Part shown: piece by piece, positions 21,426 through 33,400 of the stretch
How positions within the stretch are numbered: the first letter of the stretch is position 1
How the letters are laid out: every line of letters starts with the position of its first letter
Assembly (NCBI GenBank): GCA_964035545.1
Contig: OZ037767.1
Span: 29,121,628-29,185,627 of the forward strand
Length of the DNA stretch: 64,000 bases
Direction of reading: 5' to 3'
Source: Bugula neritina
Taxonomy: Eukaryota; Bryozoa; Gymnolaemata; Cheilostomatida; Bugulidae
The notes under the pieces: model-generated
Databases searched by the model: none
Told to the model about the DNA's origin: nothing
What the model saw: only the letters and a program-made list of their open reading frames with translations
Program-made: the position numbers and the translations under genes

Positions 21426-24204
21426 ATGGAGGTAGAGAGAAGAGGTTTAGAAGGTTACACAAACGTGCCGAAAGAAGCACGGTTCAGTCCTTATGCTATG
21501 CATGGAGGGTTAGTCATATTTCTATTTGATATGATGATATATGACGTGAAAATGAATGAGGAATTTTGATTGTCATTTCAACTTGCACATTTTGATTTAA
21601 ATGTTAATTTTTATTTTGTGATAGTGATCTTGAAGTTTAAAAGTATATGTTATATCTGCACCGCGAGATTGAACTAGCGGCATTGCATTCAATTTCAAAT
21701 TTTGATCATGATGCTCGTGCAGTCTCAGTCTGTCACTTTTGTCATACTCAGTGATACTGATATTGATAGTAATACTCCTAGTCCTAGTAATAATGATACT
21801 CATAGTCGTACTCAAAGTCATGCTGGTATTGATGTCATAGTGACTCATAGTGATACTAACGGTTATGAGGTGACTACCAGTACCAGTATCACTATGTCAA
21901 TGTGAATATGTATCATACCTTCTACTTAGTAGCCTACATACATAATGAAAATGAAAATATCGGATATTGATTCTAGGTTTATATTTTAATTATATAACAT
22001 AATTTTTCCTTATTATTACATATAATTAATATTTTATAGACAGATATACACATGCATGCACACGCTCAAGTATATTTAGCTTTAAAGTTGATTGCCTTCA
22101 AAAAGTTTAAAATAAAATAATATATTGAACATAATTTATATTGGGTTAGTGCATATAATTGTTTTGTTCAGGCAACAATAAATTGAAATGTGTAGAATTA
22201 CACTGAAATTGAATATATTTTGCAAAATATTGACATAAATGTTATATGTATGACATTATATTTTATAGTTATACCCTACAAGCAAATTGAATAAGTGCTA
22301 TAATATTGGGTTATTGTTTAATATAGGCTATTTATTTGCCTTTAGGACATGTCTAGCTATATCAGGAGATGACTACGCTCTCATTGCATGCGATACAAGA
22401 CTTAGTGAAGGGTTTTCTATTCTTTCAAGGGATACTTCAAAGACCTTCAAACTGTAAGTTCAAACATGTTCTAATGAAAGTACAGCTTAGCTGCACATGG
22501 CATTCTCTGTACAATTGTAAATACTCTACTTGCTGACGTGTGTAAGCAAATCAATTTACCCTGTAATGCTGCTGGTACTGTACTGTATTATTCAAGTTGC
22601 TGCAATTGTTTATTCCCAGATTTGTAGACTAAGTTCATAAACACAAAAATATTTTTACAGGACTGACACTACACTTTTAGGCTGCACCGGTTTCCATGGA
22701 GATGTCCTAACTCTAACAAAAAATATCCGAGCTCGTCTGACGGTATGTCTTTTTCATTAACTACTTTAGTACAAATAGAGTTTAGTAGAATAGACATGCC
22801 ATTGACTTGCATCTCAGTTAACTTTCTGCTTTCTTTTGAGACTGGTTCAGTTTGAAATATCAGTACCTCATCCCTACTGCAATGTCACATTCTTGTTATA
22901 TATTCAGTTTCTTGCTTTAAAAATTACCTGTCTTCTGCACTTTTAACAGTTTAAGACTTGCAATGAAGATCTGTGCTTGTCAGATTAAAATAATTTCATT
23001 GTTTGAAGTCGCAAATGCATCAATTGAGTTAATACTGAAGTTTTAGCTATACCTTTTTATGAGCCTCTGTTAAAGATATTTTGTATTGTCTTCCTACAAT
23101 GCAGAAATACATTTTCATAATGTTTGTTAGGATCAGTAAGTCAGGCTTTATAATGACAGAAAACTGACCTTTGTAAGTTGAAATATATTCACTTTTGTCA
23201 TTATTTGATTAGCTATGCAGTGGAGTTTATTGCTATTTTTGTTAGATGTATGAACAAGAGCATGGAAAGAAGATGAAGACGTCAGCTATTGCTGCCATGC
23301 TGTCAACTATGCTGTATCAAAGGAGATTCTTCCCATTCTATGTCGGCAATATCATAGCCGGTCTGGATGAAGAAGGTCTTTACTTGCAATTATTTGTATC
23401 TTATGTGCCTGCTTAGTTTTCTACTTTGGTTTCTGGTCAACTTTTAGTGAATTGTGTGCAATCATAGCACCACATTGAACTCTCATTACTTGTAGTCTCA
23501 GTCTCTAGTTATAAACTCATATCCTTAAAACTTAAGTAGCCTTGAAATTGTAGCTTCCATGCAGAGCTGTTGCATTGAGATTACGCAGTAGTCCCTGTGG
23601 TAGTTGTTTTACATTTTCTGACACCATCAATATTTACATTTACTACTGTCATAGTTATGACCCTTCAGTGCAGCTTACGTTTTCTTGGTGCATGCAGGTA
23701 AAGGCGCCGTGTATAGCTTTGACCCAGTTGGTTCGTATCAAAGACACGTGTACAGGGCTGGGGGGTCGGGTGCCCCGATGTTGCAACCTCTGCTAGAAAA
23801 CCAGGCAAGTATTCATCAAGTTCATGCAAGTCATAGATTGTGTATTGTAGTTACATTGTTGGAATTGTCTTCTATCTGAAGAAGAAGCATAAGAAACTTC
23901 TTTAGTAACTAACAGACTGGCAATTGTGTTATCATACTTTATGGCATTGTAAATTAGTATCTTCTCTCTTAGTTTGTGTTTTGTTCTTGGGTTTTTTTAA
24001 TACAGATTTAAATTTCTGCAGGTTGGAGGCAAAAATCAAGTTGGTGAAGTGCCACCCATGAGTGTAGAAAAGGCTATACTTTTGGCTAAAGATGTATTTA
24101 TCTCAGCAGCTGAAAGGGACATTTACACTGGTGATGCTTTGCAAATACAGGTTATAACTAAAGATGGCATTAAAGTAGAAGTTTTCCCTCTGAGGCGTGA
24201 TTAA
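21426..24204 (+). CDS. PSMB1: proteasome subunit beta type-1 (20S beta6)
   Basis: Six exons, consistent phase: 21426-21508, 22346-22453, 22661-22742, 23246-23375, 23698-23804, 24022-24204 (TAA). The product (about 230 aa) matches PSMB1 throughout: [94 protein letters not shown]. Beta6 is a structural, non-catalytic member of the 20S core beta ring. Intron 5 has a GC donor (CAG|GCAAGT at 23805) and an ordinary AG acceptor. The short N-terminus before the conserved FSPY resembles other invertebrate copies. Polyadenylation signals AATAAA lie at 24214 and 24275. Confidence 0.97.
21740..21900. repeat. ACT/AGT-rich low-complexity island in PSMB1 intron 1
   Basis: About 160 bp of words such as gatactgatattgatag and catagtgactcatag, similar in composition to the larger islands elsewhere in the window. 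Confidence 0.7.
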
Positions 24205-24274
24205 ATTATTGCTAATAAACCAACACAACAATTCGTATATAATACTAAACATATTTCTCTTTTATTAGTAATCA

Positions 24275-24280
24275 AATAAA
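24275..24280 (+). other. polyadenylation signal AATAAA of PSMB1
   Basis: AATAAA 71 nt after the stop codon. A second copy is at 24214-24219, only 10 nt after the stop. Confidence 0.5.
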
Positions 24281-24694
24281 CCATTCACACTCAACAGTAT
24301 ACTGTCTTGTACTAATTGGTGTAATTACAACATATCAGTGCAAACATTATGTTCTCATTATATCTAAATTCGAAGTAGAAAGTTTCATCTAAATTATATT
24401 ACATAATGCTGAAAGCTGGTCAAGTTCCAAGTTCAAGGTTTTTAATACAATTCAATGCTCATAGCTCAACTGGCACAGTTAAAGGCTCTATCTTCTCTCA
24501 TTTTTTTGTTAGTTATATGGCATAGAAGGGTGCCTAGCTAAGTAACAAATAAACTCTATCAACATAATAAACAGTCAAAGTGTTAGTACAATATATACAC
24601 AGCAAGGTTAGTATGGAATGAAGCTAGATATTGTCACTATAGGAGAATAGATATTCTCCTGGAAACAGTCACTGTGATGTTTCCATGCCACAGA

Positions 24695-27600
24695 TCACGG
24701 CTGTAGTGCAGCTTCTGGTGAGTTTATAGCTGTCACTGCATCCATCTTAGTTGGTCTCACTGTATGCATCTTCTTCTTTCTCATCCTCTTCGGTTTCTTT
24801 GGCGAGATTACCGAATTACTGCTATTGAACCGGAAGCTGTTGGCGAAAAAGTATCAGTTTAAATTTTATTTTCTATACAATATCACTGATGTGCTTCTCT
24901 GAATGGTTATGGGTTTTACACACTGAAATACTTGTACTAGACTACTTTAGTTTTATAATATAATACATTTGTATCAATAGCCTGGGATATTTTTATTGAT
25001 TAGGCTAACTGCATGTCCAGCTTAGAAAGAAGCTTTGAAATCACCCTGTTAATCACAAATGATAACATTTCTAGCGAGATCCGAAATCAACCTAAGATTA
25101 CCTGAAATGGTTCCAGTTACATTTCTTCATACTACCACACAGTTGCTCCATACGAAGGTTCGGACAAGAGATGTTTTCTGTCCACTCAAGGACTGTGCGT
25201 GTTCTTGTTTTAGTACCGTATCCACAGGTACGGCTACAGTTGCTCCACTCACTCCATTCGCTAACTGTACACGCTCTCTTGGCGTAGTTCCCAGCAACTA
25301 CATAAGATTACAAGAGATTGCATTTAAGTCTGTACAACCAACTGTATCTATGAGAATCTTCTTCTATAACTGCTATTGCTAATTTGCCTCAAAACATACA
25401 TGAGTATATTGTTTAGTAACTCAAGAGGGCAAAGGTTGAAGTATTTCCGATGCTAATGCTAGGGTTTCAAAGTTCCTGCTTGCATCAAAGACACTGCTAA
25501 AGGATTTAGCACACACAGCACTGGCACTCATAAAACCTGACAGTTGAATTGGAGCCAAAGTCTCTGAGACTTAATTTTAAAACAGTAAATATTATTTCTG
25601 CTCCACCAAGATTAAGTCATAGAGAAGACTATAGTATATGCACCGTAATATAGTATATACCTACCTACTTAGTTTGCATTATACATTATAAAAAACTGTA
25701 GGCATTTGTACTGTCATTTCCAACATGTAATTATGATGAAAAATATTGTTAAAAGTATTATTTATCTGAAAAGTTAGGATTCACTAACAATGTCGCTTAG
25801 CATTGACACACTGTAAAACATTCCCTACAGTAATGTAGATGTTCAACTTGACCTGCTGCGCACTTGAACTATTCATTTAATACAGGCTCACACATAGCCC
25901 CACCCCCTGCTGCTACGTAGGAATTTTTCTATTTAAATTTATATACAATTATTTATATATGGTTGAGTGTGCCGAGTCAGCACATATATTATACATGGTG
26001 TAAGCTGTCCGCTGTTTGTCTTTCCATGCACTCTGGTCCCTGTATAACTATGACTGCTAAGCCTATTCGGTTGCTTGTTAGTGATGAAAGTCAAAGTGAT
26101 CGACTTCGCAACCTTAGCTTTGATGCATAGAAAGAGAGTGTAGATGTTACTTACCATCATCGTTGTCTGGGGGCAGAATTTTATTGGACTCTACAGCCTC
26201 TAAGTGTTCTATCTCTGGTATGTTGGTTGTTGTTTGTCTATTTGGGCTTGAAGACATCAGTGTACGATCTGTTGTATCATCTGCAGACGTAAACACAAGC
26301 AACTCTTCATTACATCATACAGCAAATACACAAATAGTAATTTAGAGTTCCAATGTTAGTACCATTATAACTATCTAGTCCACTTACTGCTCATATCTGT
26401 ATGATTAGTACTGGCTGAAAAGAGTTGAGTCACAGGGGTAGATGTGATAGACGTAGTAGTTGGTACAGTGTTCACATCAGCACCAGAAGTTAGAGAAGCA
26501 TTCTGTGAGTTCACAACTCCGGATGCGCTAGAAGTTTCAGCTGTTGTTGACTGCTCATCAGCCATCTTGTTCATTTTGATCCGTTCTAGTATTGCCTTAA
26601 GTTTTTTGCTCATTCTCGGTGGTGACTCGCTAGTCGCTAAGCTGAGAGGCGGCACTGTTATAAGATGTGCAGACGTGTTCTCTGGAGAAGTTGCAGCTGC
26701 CTGTGTACTGACAGAATAAACTTGCTGCGGAATAGGTCTGGGAAGGTGCAATACCGGGGGTTTCAGAATGCCTCGACTGCGCCCTTTAACCAATTGAAAT
26801 AAAAAATGTGTTGAACATAATTTGTTTTCCGTCAATACAACTCAACACTGTTTTGGATTTGATACTAAAAATTACTGTCTAAGATACCTGCAATTAGAAT
26901 AGTTTACTAACCTATCAGTTCGTCTGCATACATTTTATCAAGTGTTGTAGCCTCATGTACTCTAGATTCTGCTGCAGTTTCTGACTCATCTTTTGCTATT
27001 AAAACAAGAATTCTATAAAATATACATATTTTTTGCCCACTTGGCAATCTTGAGATCATATAATGTCTAGCATATACTTTCAGCTTACCATGATACAGGT
27101 GCATGAGCTGTATTTTCACTCTAGCTATAGGAGGCAGTTTTGTCAGATGAGGATAGTAAAAAGCATCTGCCGTGTGGTTTGGGTAAGTGTTGGTTATTTC
27201 TGTGATAACTTCTTGAGGGTCACTTTGCCATCGTGGAGATGAAAATGTGTAACCTGACGGAAAGGGAAGTTAAGATACAACTCTTTAGAATTTCTTGTTT
27301 TTACCTCAAATACAACCTATAATAGTTTTTCAAGTCATCTATGTAACAGAATATAAATTAAGACAGCAGTAATAGTGACGGAAATTATATTCTGATGATG
27401 TTGCTTAGCCTTTCTTGCATTTAATACAATTATAATGGCCAACAAGAATGGCTACACACTCTTACCAAGCTTATGCTGTCTAATTTGTTGAAAAAGCAAT
27501 GTTTTTCACTTCAAGCTCATAGTCTAGTTCCTAATGCATGAAGGATTCTAATAGATTTCCTACCTCTTTGTGAGCCACCATCAAGAGGCCATAACTCCAA

Positions 27601-28464
27601 CTCTTTATGGGTGACCCAATCATCTCCTTCATGCAATGAATAGCTATTTACACCAACAAACCAATCTGGACTTGGTACAATCTTCACCGCAAATGAGATC
27701 TTCAAACAAAGTAGGCTTTTAATACAATAAAATACGAATATGACTAGAGGCAGCACTGAGTTGGGGATGACTAAGTACAGTATTTGTATACACATCGTTG
27801 TTTGAACTCCAAACCCCAAACTAATACACTCAGTGACCATCAACTCGGTGCTGCTTCAATCGATATTTTAAAGATACAGTCTCTACTGTCTATGAAGCTG
27901 AAAATGAAGTTCTTAAAGAACAAACAGCCTCATAAACGTGAGAAGCTATTCAGACTTACATGATTTCTTGTGCAGTCAGCAAAAAATTTTGCTTCACTAA
28001 TCCCAGAGCCAGTGTCTAAAGACTGGGAGGTGAAAGAATCTAATATATCAGTATGACCTTGACCTTCTGCACTGAGTGGTGTCGTGTCTCCAAACTCTGC
28101 GTACCACCGAAATGCTTCACTCATAAACTCACCCATAGCAAACATCTTATAGTTGGTAGAGTGCGTTCTACCTGCAATACAACCCCATAACAAGTTGTAA
28201 CTCTTTTTTATGTACCACAGGCTAACAATAAGTGAGAGATTGCGAAGGTTTCATTTGTGAAAAGTGTCTATGAAACAACTACCTATCAGAGAAGCCCACT
28301 CTGCTTTGGGTCTAGACTCAGGATAGACTTTTGGAAAGTGAGCCTTAGTCCAGAGGCCCTCAAAAGTAACTTGATAGTACGCTATAGAAGACGGGTTGCA
28401 TGTGCTGCTAAGGCTATGTTTAGAATATATAACCAACATCAGCAAGACTTGCAACACTTCAGAC
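24695..28464 (-). CDS. mindin-like secreted protein: Spondin_N domain, long S/T linker, one thrombospondin type 1 repeat, basic tail
   Basis: Nine exons on the minus strand with consistent phase: 28464-28283, 28171-27960, 27699-27564, 27253-27089, 26995-26912, 26783-26388, 26280-26155, 25297-25102, 24836-24695 (TGA); about 546 codons. The first visible exon has a hydrophobic, signal-like stretch (VLQVLLMLVIYSKHSLS); the initiator Met was not found and is probably in a short upstream exon. Spondin_N: VTFEGLWTKAHFPKVYP, GRTHSTNYKMFAMGEFMSEA, IVPSPDWFVGVNSYSL, GYTFSSPRWQSDPQEVITEI, FYYPHLTKLPPIARV. A 210-residue Ser/Thr/Pro-rich linker follows, then a TSR (CTVSEWSEWSNCSRTCGYG) and a tail with PKKPKRMRKKK. 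Mindin/SPON2 has Spondin_N plus one TSR but lacks this linker. Such proteins act in extracellular matrix and pathogen recognition. Convergent with PSMB1. Confidence 0.88.
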
Positions 28465-30303
28465 CTAAAATCAAATGCATGAAGGAAAAAATTGCTAAAA
28501 GCTTGATTGAATATAAGGTTGTATGCAACACAATAAAATGATTTAGTGCAACATATTTCCTACATATATTGTATATTAAATAACATTAATTTAAAATGTT
28601 TAACATTCTAATATGAATATTATATGCAAAATAAACAACTCTTGCAATAAATAAAGCTAAAAGTTGCGATTTTCATCATTTAAATTTTCTACAATTTACC
28701 AATGCAGATGTTCTATTTAGTATATATATCCCGCTGAGCAAACAGGTAGCCCAAAGTTTAGTAAAGTGATATTTACCTCATGTTGTTTAGAAAATGGCTG
28801 CAGCTACAAGCTTTAGTCTACTCCAGTCTTAGAGAAGAGCAATACTAAAACTTATCTTGGCAGAGGTTCATGCAAAACTGTAACACAAAAACGGTAGATT
28901 TACAATTATCTGAGCTAATTTCAAACACTGCTTTGATTACAGCGTCTACATATGGGAGGCAGATGAGTGTAAAGAACTTTGCCACCTCTGTATTTATACC
29001 CTGACGAAAGGCTGCAAACCAATGCAACACATGATACTATTTGACCTGGGAGAAGCACTGTTTTTGTTAAAACATAGCTTGAAATTAATCTAATAATAGC
29101 ATGACAAATAGAAAATAATACATTTCGTATTATGTGAATGAGTTGCCATTTCGACATAACAAGTTCATTAGCAGGTATAATCATGCAAACATACGTCCTT
29201 GCTGCCTGTAAAGTCAGCTAAAGGTTAGGCAGCGCTGCCTAGTTAGCTGCACAGGGAATAGATCTAGGTGTGCAATAATATTATTCAATTTGTTGGCTAG
29301 AAGCTGTACTAGACTGTTCTCACTAGGTATCACAATTGCTCGTTCTATGCAACGAAATATATTTAAAAACACAACTCAGAAAATATTGTAAATTTCCAAC
29401 AACTGGTAAATGAAGAGTGGTGTAAGCAATACAGCCCATGAAATATAATATTTAATACCTGATGCTTACAAATATAATATTACAAGATAGTAAGTGGAAT
29501 AACAAATATAATGTGATATTAGTAACTCATTAAATTAATAAGTACTCTGCAAAAACACATCTGCTAAAAGTACAAACAGGCTGCATATCAAAAAATTATA
29601 AAGGCACACAATTATAGTTTGCTAATTAGAAATGTAAACAGTAGAACTACCATGTTACATAACTTATAATGAGTGAAAAATACAAAGGTTGAAAAATAAA
29701 TATATATTGGCTGTAACATCACCATGTCAACTCAGAGAAACATATTATTTTAGAGCAAGTTTTGAGGTTGTTATTGAAAGTGTTATGTTTGAGTCCCAAA
29801 CTAAAATATAAATTTTTGCACTTCAAAAAGACTAACAATTTTCTAGCTAAAACACAGTAATGCCAATAAATTAGTAAAGAAAAACTGTCATACCATAAGC
29901 TACATAGTTCAGCAAATTTAACATAAAACATACGATTTTTGTAAATAATGCATTTGAAATCAATTATTAGCAATATTTGTTGCCCTACTAAATCAGTTTC
30001 TGTATAAATGAGATACAGATGGAGACAGGCCATTAGTCATAGCGAATGTTATGAGTGCCAGATGTGAAAAGATGCTTAACACAATGCTGTGTACAATCAT
30101 CATACTGTATCGACAGCCATGTTGACTGCTGCATCATCCTCCTGCAGTGCTTGCAGTGCAAGTAAGCGTAGAGAATAATATTTTTCAGATTTCAGTTTGG
30201 ACAATTTAAAGTTTTAATGGAAAAATACTAGCGTAGGATGGGTGTTACAAGACCACATCTCTAAGTACCAGAAGGACATGCTAGGCGATTCATTAATACT
30301 CAT
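28465..30303. other. region upstream of the mindin-like gene, no recognised gene
   Basis: AT-rich. It should contain the missing first exon and promoter of the mindin-like gene (-) and the 3' UTR of HPS1 (-). A plus-strand open stretch at about 28862-29009 has an acceptor-like start and a stop but no partner exon, and I do not call it. Confidence 0.5.
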
Positions 30304-30463
30304 GAGTGATTAGTTACTAGTGATTAGTTACTAGTGATTAGTTACTAGTAGTTAGTTACAAGTGGTTAGTTACAAGTGATTAGCTACTAGTGATTAGTGA
30401 CTAGTGATAAGCTACTAGTAATTAGTTACTAGTGATTAGTAACTAGTGATTAGTTACTAGTTA
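30304..30463. repeat. 14-bp tandem repeat (ttagttactagtga)n at the HPS1 stop codon
   Basis: About eleven imperfect copies of ttagttactagtga. The right end reaches the HPS1 stop codon (TAG at 30459-30457, minus strand), so the array forms the beginning of the HPS1 3' UTR. Confidence 0.9.
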
Positions 30464-33400
30464 CGCAAAATGTCAGATCTCTTGTGCAGTTCATTTTCAA
30501 ACAACTGAATCCTCTGCTTGGATATCATCTCCTCTGAGATGACAGCAAAATGGACGGTGAGAAACTCGACACACTTGCACCCGGCACCGAGATCTATTCT
30601 CTTGAGAATCTGCTTGTAGAACTGACCTCTGAGATCACCTGCATTGAGCGAATCAACAGTAAACTGCTGTGTTAGACAGCCACTAGACAGAGATTATGTA
30701 CACATACATGTCAGCATATATACCTGCATTATATGCATGCAAGCAAACACACACAAATACATAGATTCACACACACGCCTAAACACCCACACACACAATA
30801 ATATAATAGTATAGTAATATAATATATATATCAATACAGTATATATTAAAAATATGCTAAATTTTTGTATGGCAATAATTAGGAGTTAGGAAAATTTCCT
30901 TAGTTCTTGGGAAAAACTGAGTAGAGATTTATATGTTTTTAACATGTTATGCACGTGTTTATTCGTCTACTTTAAATATGACATGCGACTAAAGTATATT
31001 AGTGTTAACAATGTTTGGAAGCATTTCTTGCTCGAGCATAAATAATATATATTTAAAAATATAATTTAGAGTTTTCTTAGAACAGAATTCAAATTAATAA
31101 GCCAAAAGAGTAAACACACTACTTACCAATAGCACTTCCATTTGAAGAGTCAAGGGCTGCTTTATTGAGCAGTTTAGGTAGGAATTTGTAATTCACTTCA
31201 TCATAGATGCACAGTTCAAAGGTAAATGTAAAATCTCCATCTTTAACAGATATTAGCGTGTAGCCATTTTCCACTTGTCTAAAAGAAGAACATTTCGTGC
31301 AGACTCTGGTAAGATGACTGAGACATAAGAAAGATGTTGATGGTGTTGAGGGGATGGTTTGGGTCAGACAAGGAAGTGAATTGGTAAACTCATGCAGCAG
31401 AGGGTGCAGAATTTATGTAGAGTGTAGAAAATGAACTTCAATACGTGTGTGATAAGTAGCTGTCTGATCAATTAGTCAAATATGAAACATGAGGGAGAGT
31501 AAAAGTAAGTTGTGTTATGCATAGTAAGAGTGACAGTGTCTGCTATCAGCTTATCAGCACCAGGAAACAAAAAATACATGATTCCATAGAAAAGCCTCTT
31601 AATTTAATACAAGAATAACATTACATCTCCTTACGCTTTTAAAGTAATGTTGCTTTGAAAGCATTACTGTACACAACAAAACAAAATTTTGTAAAAAGAG
31701 ATCAAAATCAGGTGAGACTTGTTTTGTGGTTCAGGACACAACTTACTTGTACATCCAGGGCAGGATGCGCCATAACCTGCTCTTCATGTCACGAATCACC
31801 TGGGCTTTGAGACTGTCATCTTCAGAGAGCTGATATATTGAAGGACTCTGCATGAAAATAAAGATACTCAGTAAAGTCAGTAAGTGACAAAGTTTAAGGT
31901 TACAGTAAGTATCAAAATTTGGGCATATACTTTCTCTTTAGATAAGAAGAGTCTCAACGAAAGGCTTCCTTGGTTTCAAGCATTACACAAGACCTTGTGA
32001 ATAAACATTCAACTGACAAACCTTCAGAAAGTTCTTACTCCGACATATGTATATGAAGTGCACAAGTCCCGGGTATTTTTCATTTTGAAAAGCGGATATC
32101 GGCATATTCAGGTTGGCTCTGACCAATAGAATTCCTTTGTAGGAGATGAGTCTGCTCCTGGCCTTCTTCTGTAGCTTCTTCATCCTACTCAAGGCATCTG
32201 ATGAAACCATAAACAAACATCTAACAATTTATCTGAAATGTAAACCCAGTAAACCCAGTAAACCCAGTAAACCCAGTAAACCGAACTTTTTGTAAAATAA
32301 TTGAACCAATAGATTTCACCTGCCAAATCATGATGACAGTATGTTGCAACACACACAGTATACTTTTTTTGAAATGCCATCTTTATATTTTATTTTTAAA
32401 ACTAACTGAAGAAAATGTTTACAACATATTGTTGTTTGAAGGTATGGAGCTAGATGTAAACTAGATACCAATTTATAATCTACAAGACTTTATCTTTGGA
32501 AACACAATACATTCACCAGTATCTGTATTAAAAGAGCCAAACACGAACCTTCAGCTAGGGGACTCAGTCTCATATACAGATGAGTGAACAACTCCTTCAA
32601 CACACCAGCAACCAGTAGAACTGAATCTTCCAACTCATCTAACCGCTCAGCCATATCCTCGTCCTCATTGGTCAGTTTACTCATGTAGTAAGACTTAACT
32701 TCAGCTTGGCATTTCTTCCATAAGCCAAACATCTTTTCGCATCTAGAAAATTAGTTTAAACTAACTTTATTTGAGGTAAATAAACTTAACTTACTAGTCT
32801 ATCTTTAAAGTAACAGTTTTTACTACTAAATGTGAGGTGACAAAGTATTTTGCTGTAATATATTAACTGGAAAGGAGTATATTTAATACACATACCAGAC
32901 TTAGAAATCACGCACGAGCACACACACACATGATGAAATTTGACACAATATGAAGCAGTGGAATAGCTAAAATATAGATTTACACATTTACACAACTTTA
33001 AAATTACTAAAACACCCTTAGTAAATCTCATCGTTGTTTACACTTATCACAAATAGAATCGACACACTCACACGACACCATACTCACTTCTCTTTATGTC
33101 GGCCATCTTTGAATCTACTGTTGACCAACTCAGCCACATCCTTCAGTTTATCAGAGATTTTATCCATAAACCTGTCCAAGGACCGAGTCTCGCTTGGCTG
33201 CTTGGGTTTCAGCAATGTACTCAACAGACTTAAGGCATCCACAATCTTATGGGGCTTTTGTGGGTCAGTAATCTAGAAAATAGGTCAGATGTCAAAGGTC
33301 ATACGTATGTTGACTATCACATTGTTTAATAAATATCTAGATATTTTGTCATAACTACAACAGACAAGGTGACATCCTTTATTCCATATAATGAGTATAT

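Noticed and set aside
24704-24898. Plus-strand open frame with a convincing transmembrane helix
   Set aside because: It is the antisense of the Lys-rich last exon of the mindin-like gene, which joins in phase to the TSR exon; AAG codons read as CTT on the other strand.
28862-29009. Plus-strand open stretch starting after cttggcag and ending in a stop, with a protein-like composition
   Set aside because: No partner exon with matching phase and no recognised family; possibly a transposon scrap.
30304-30463. CRISPR-like regular array
   Set aside because: The repeats are contiguous with no spacers, and the window is eukaryotic.
32241-32282. Telomere-like repeat
   Set aside because: The unit is 9 bp (taaacccag), not TTAGGG/CCCTAA, and it is a short intronic run.
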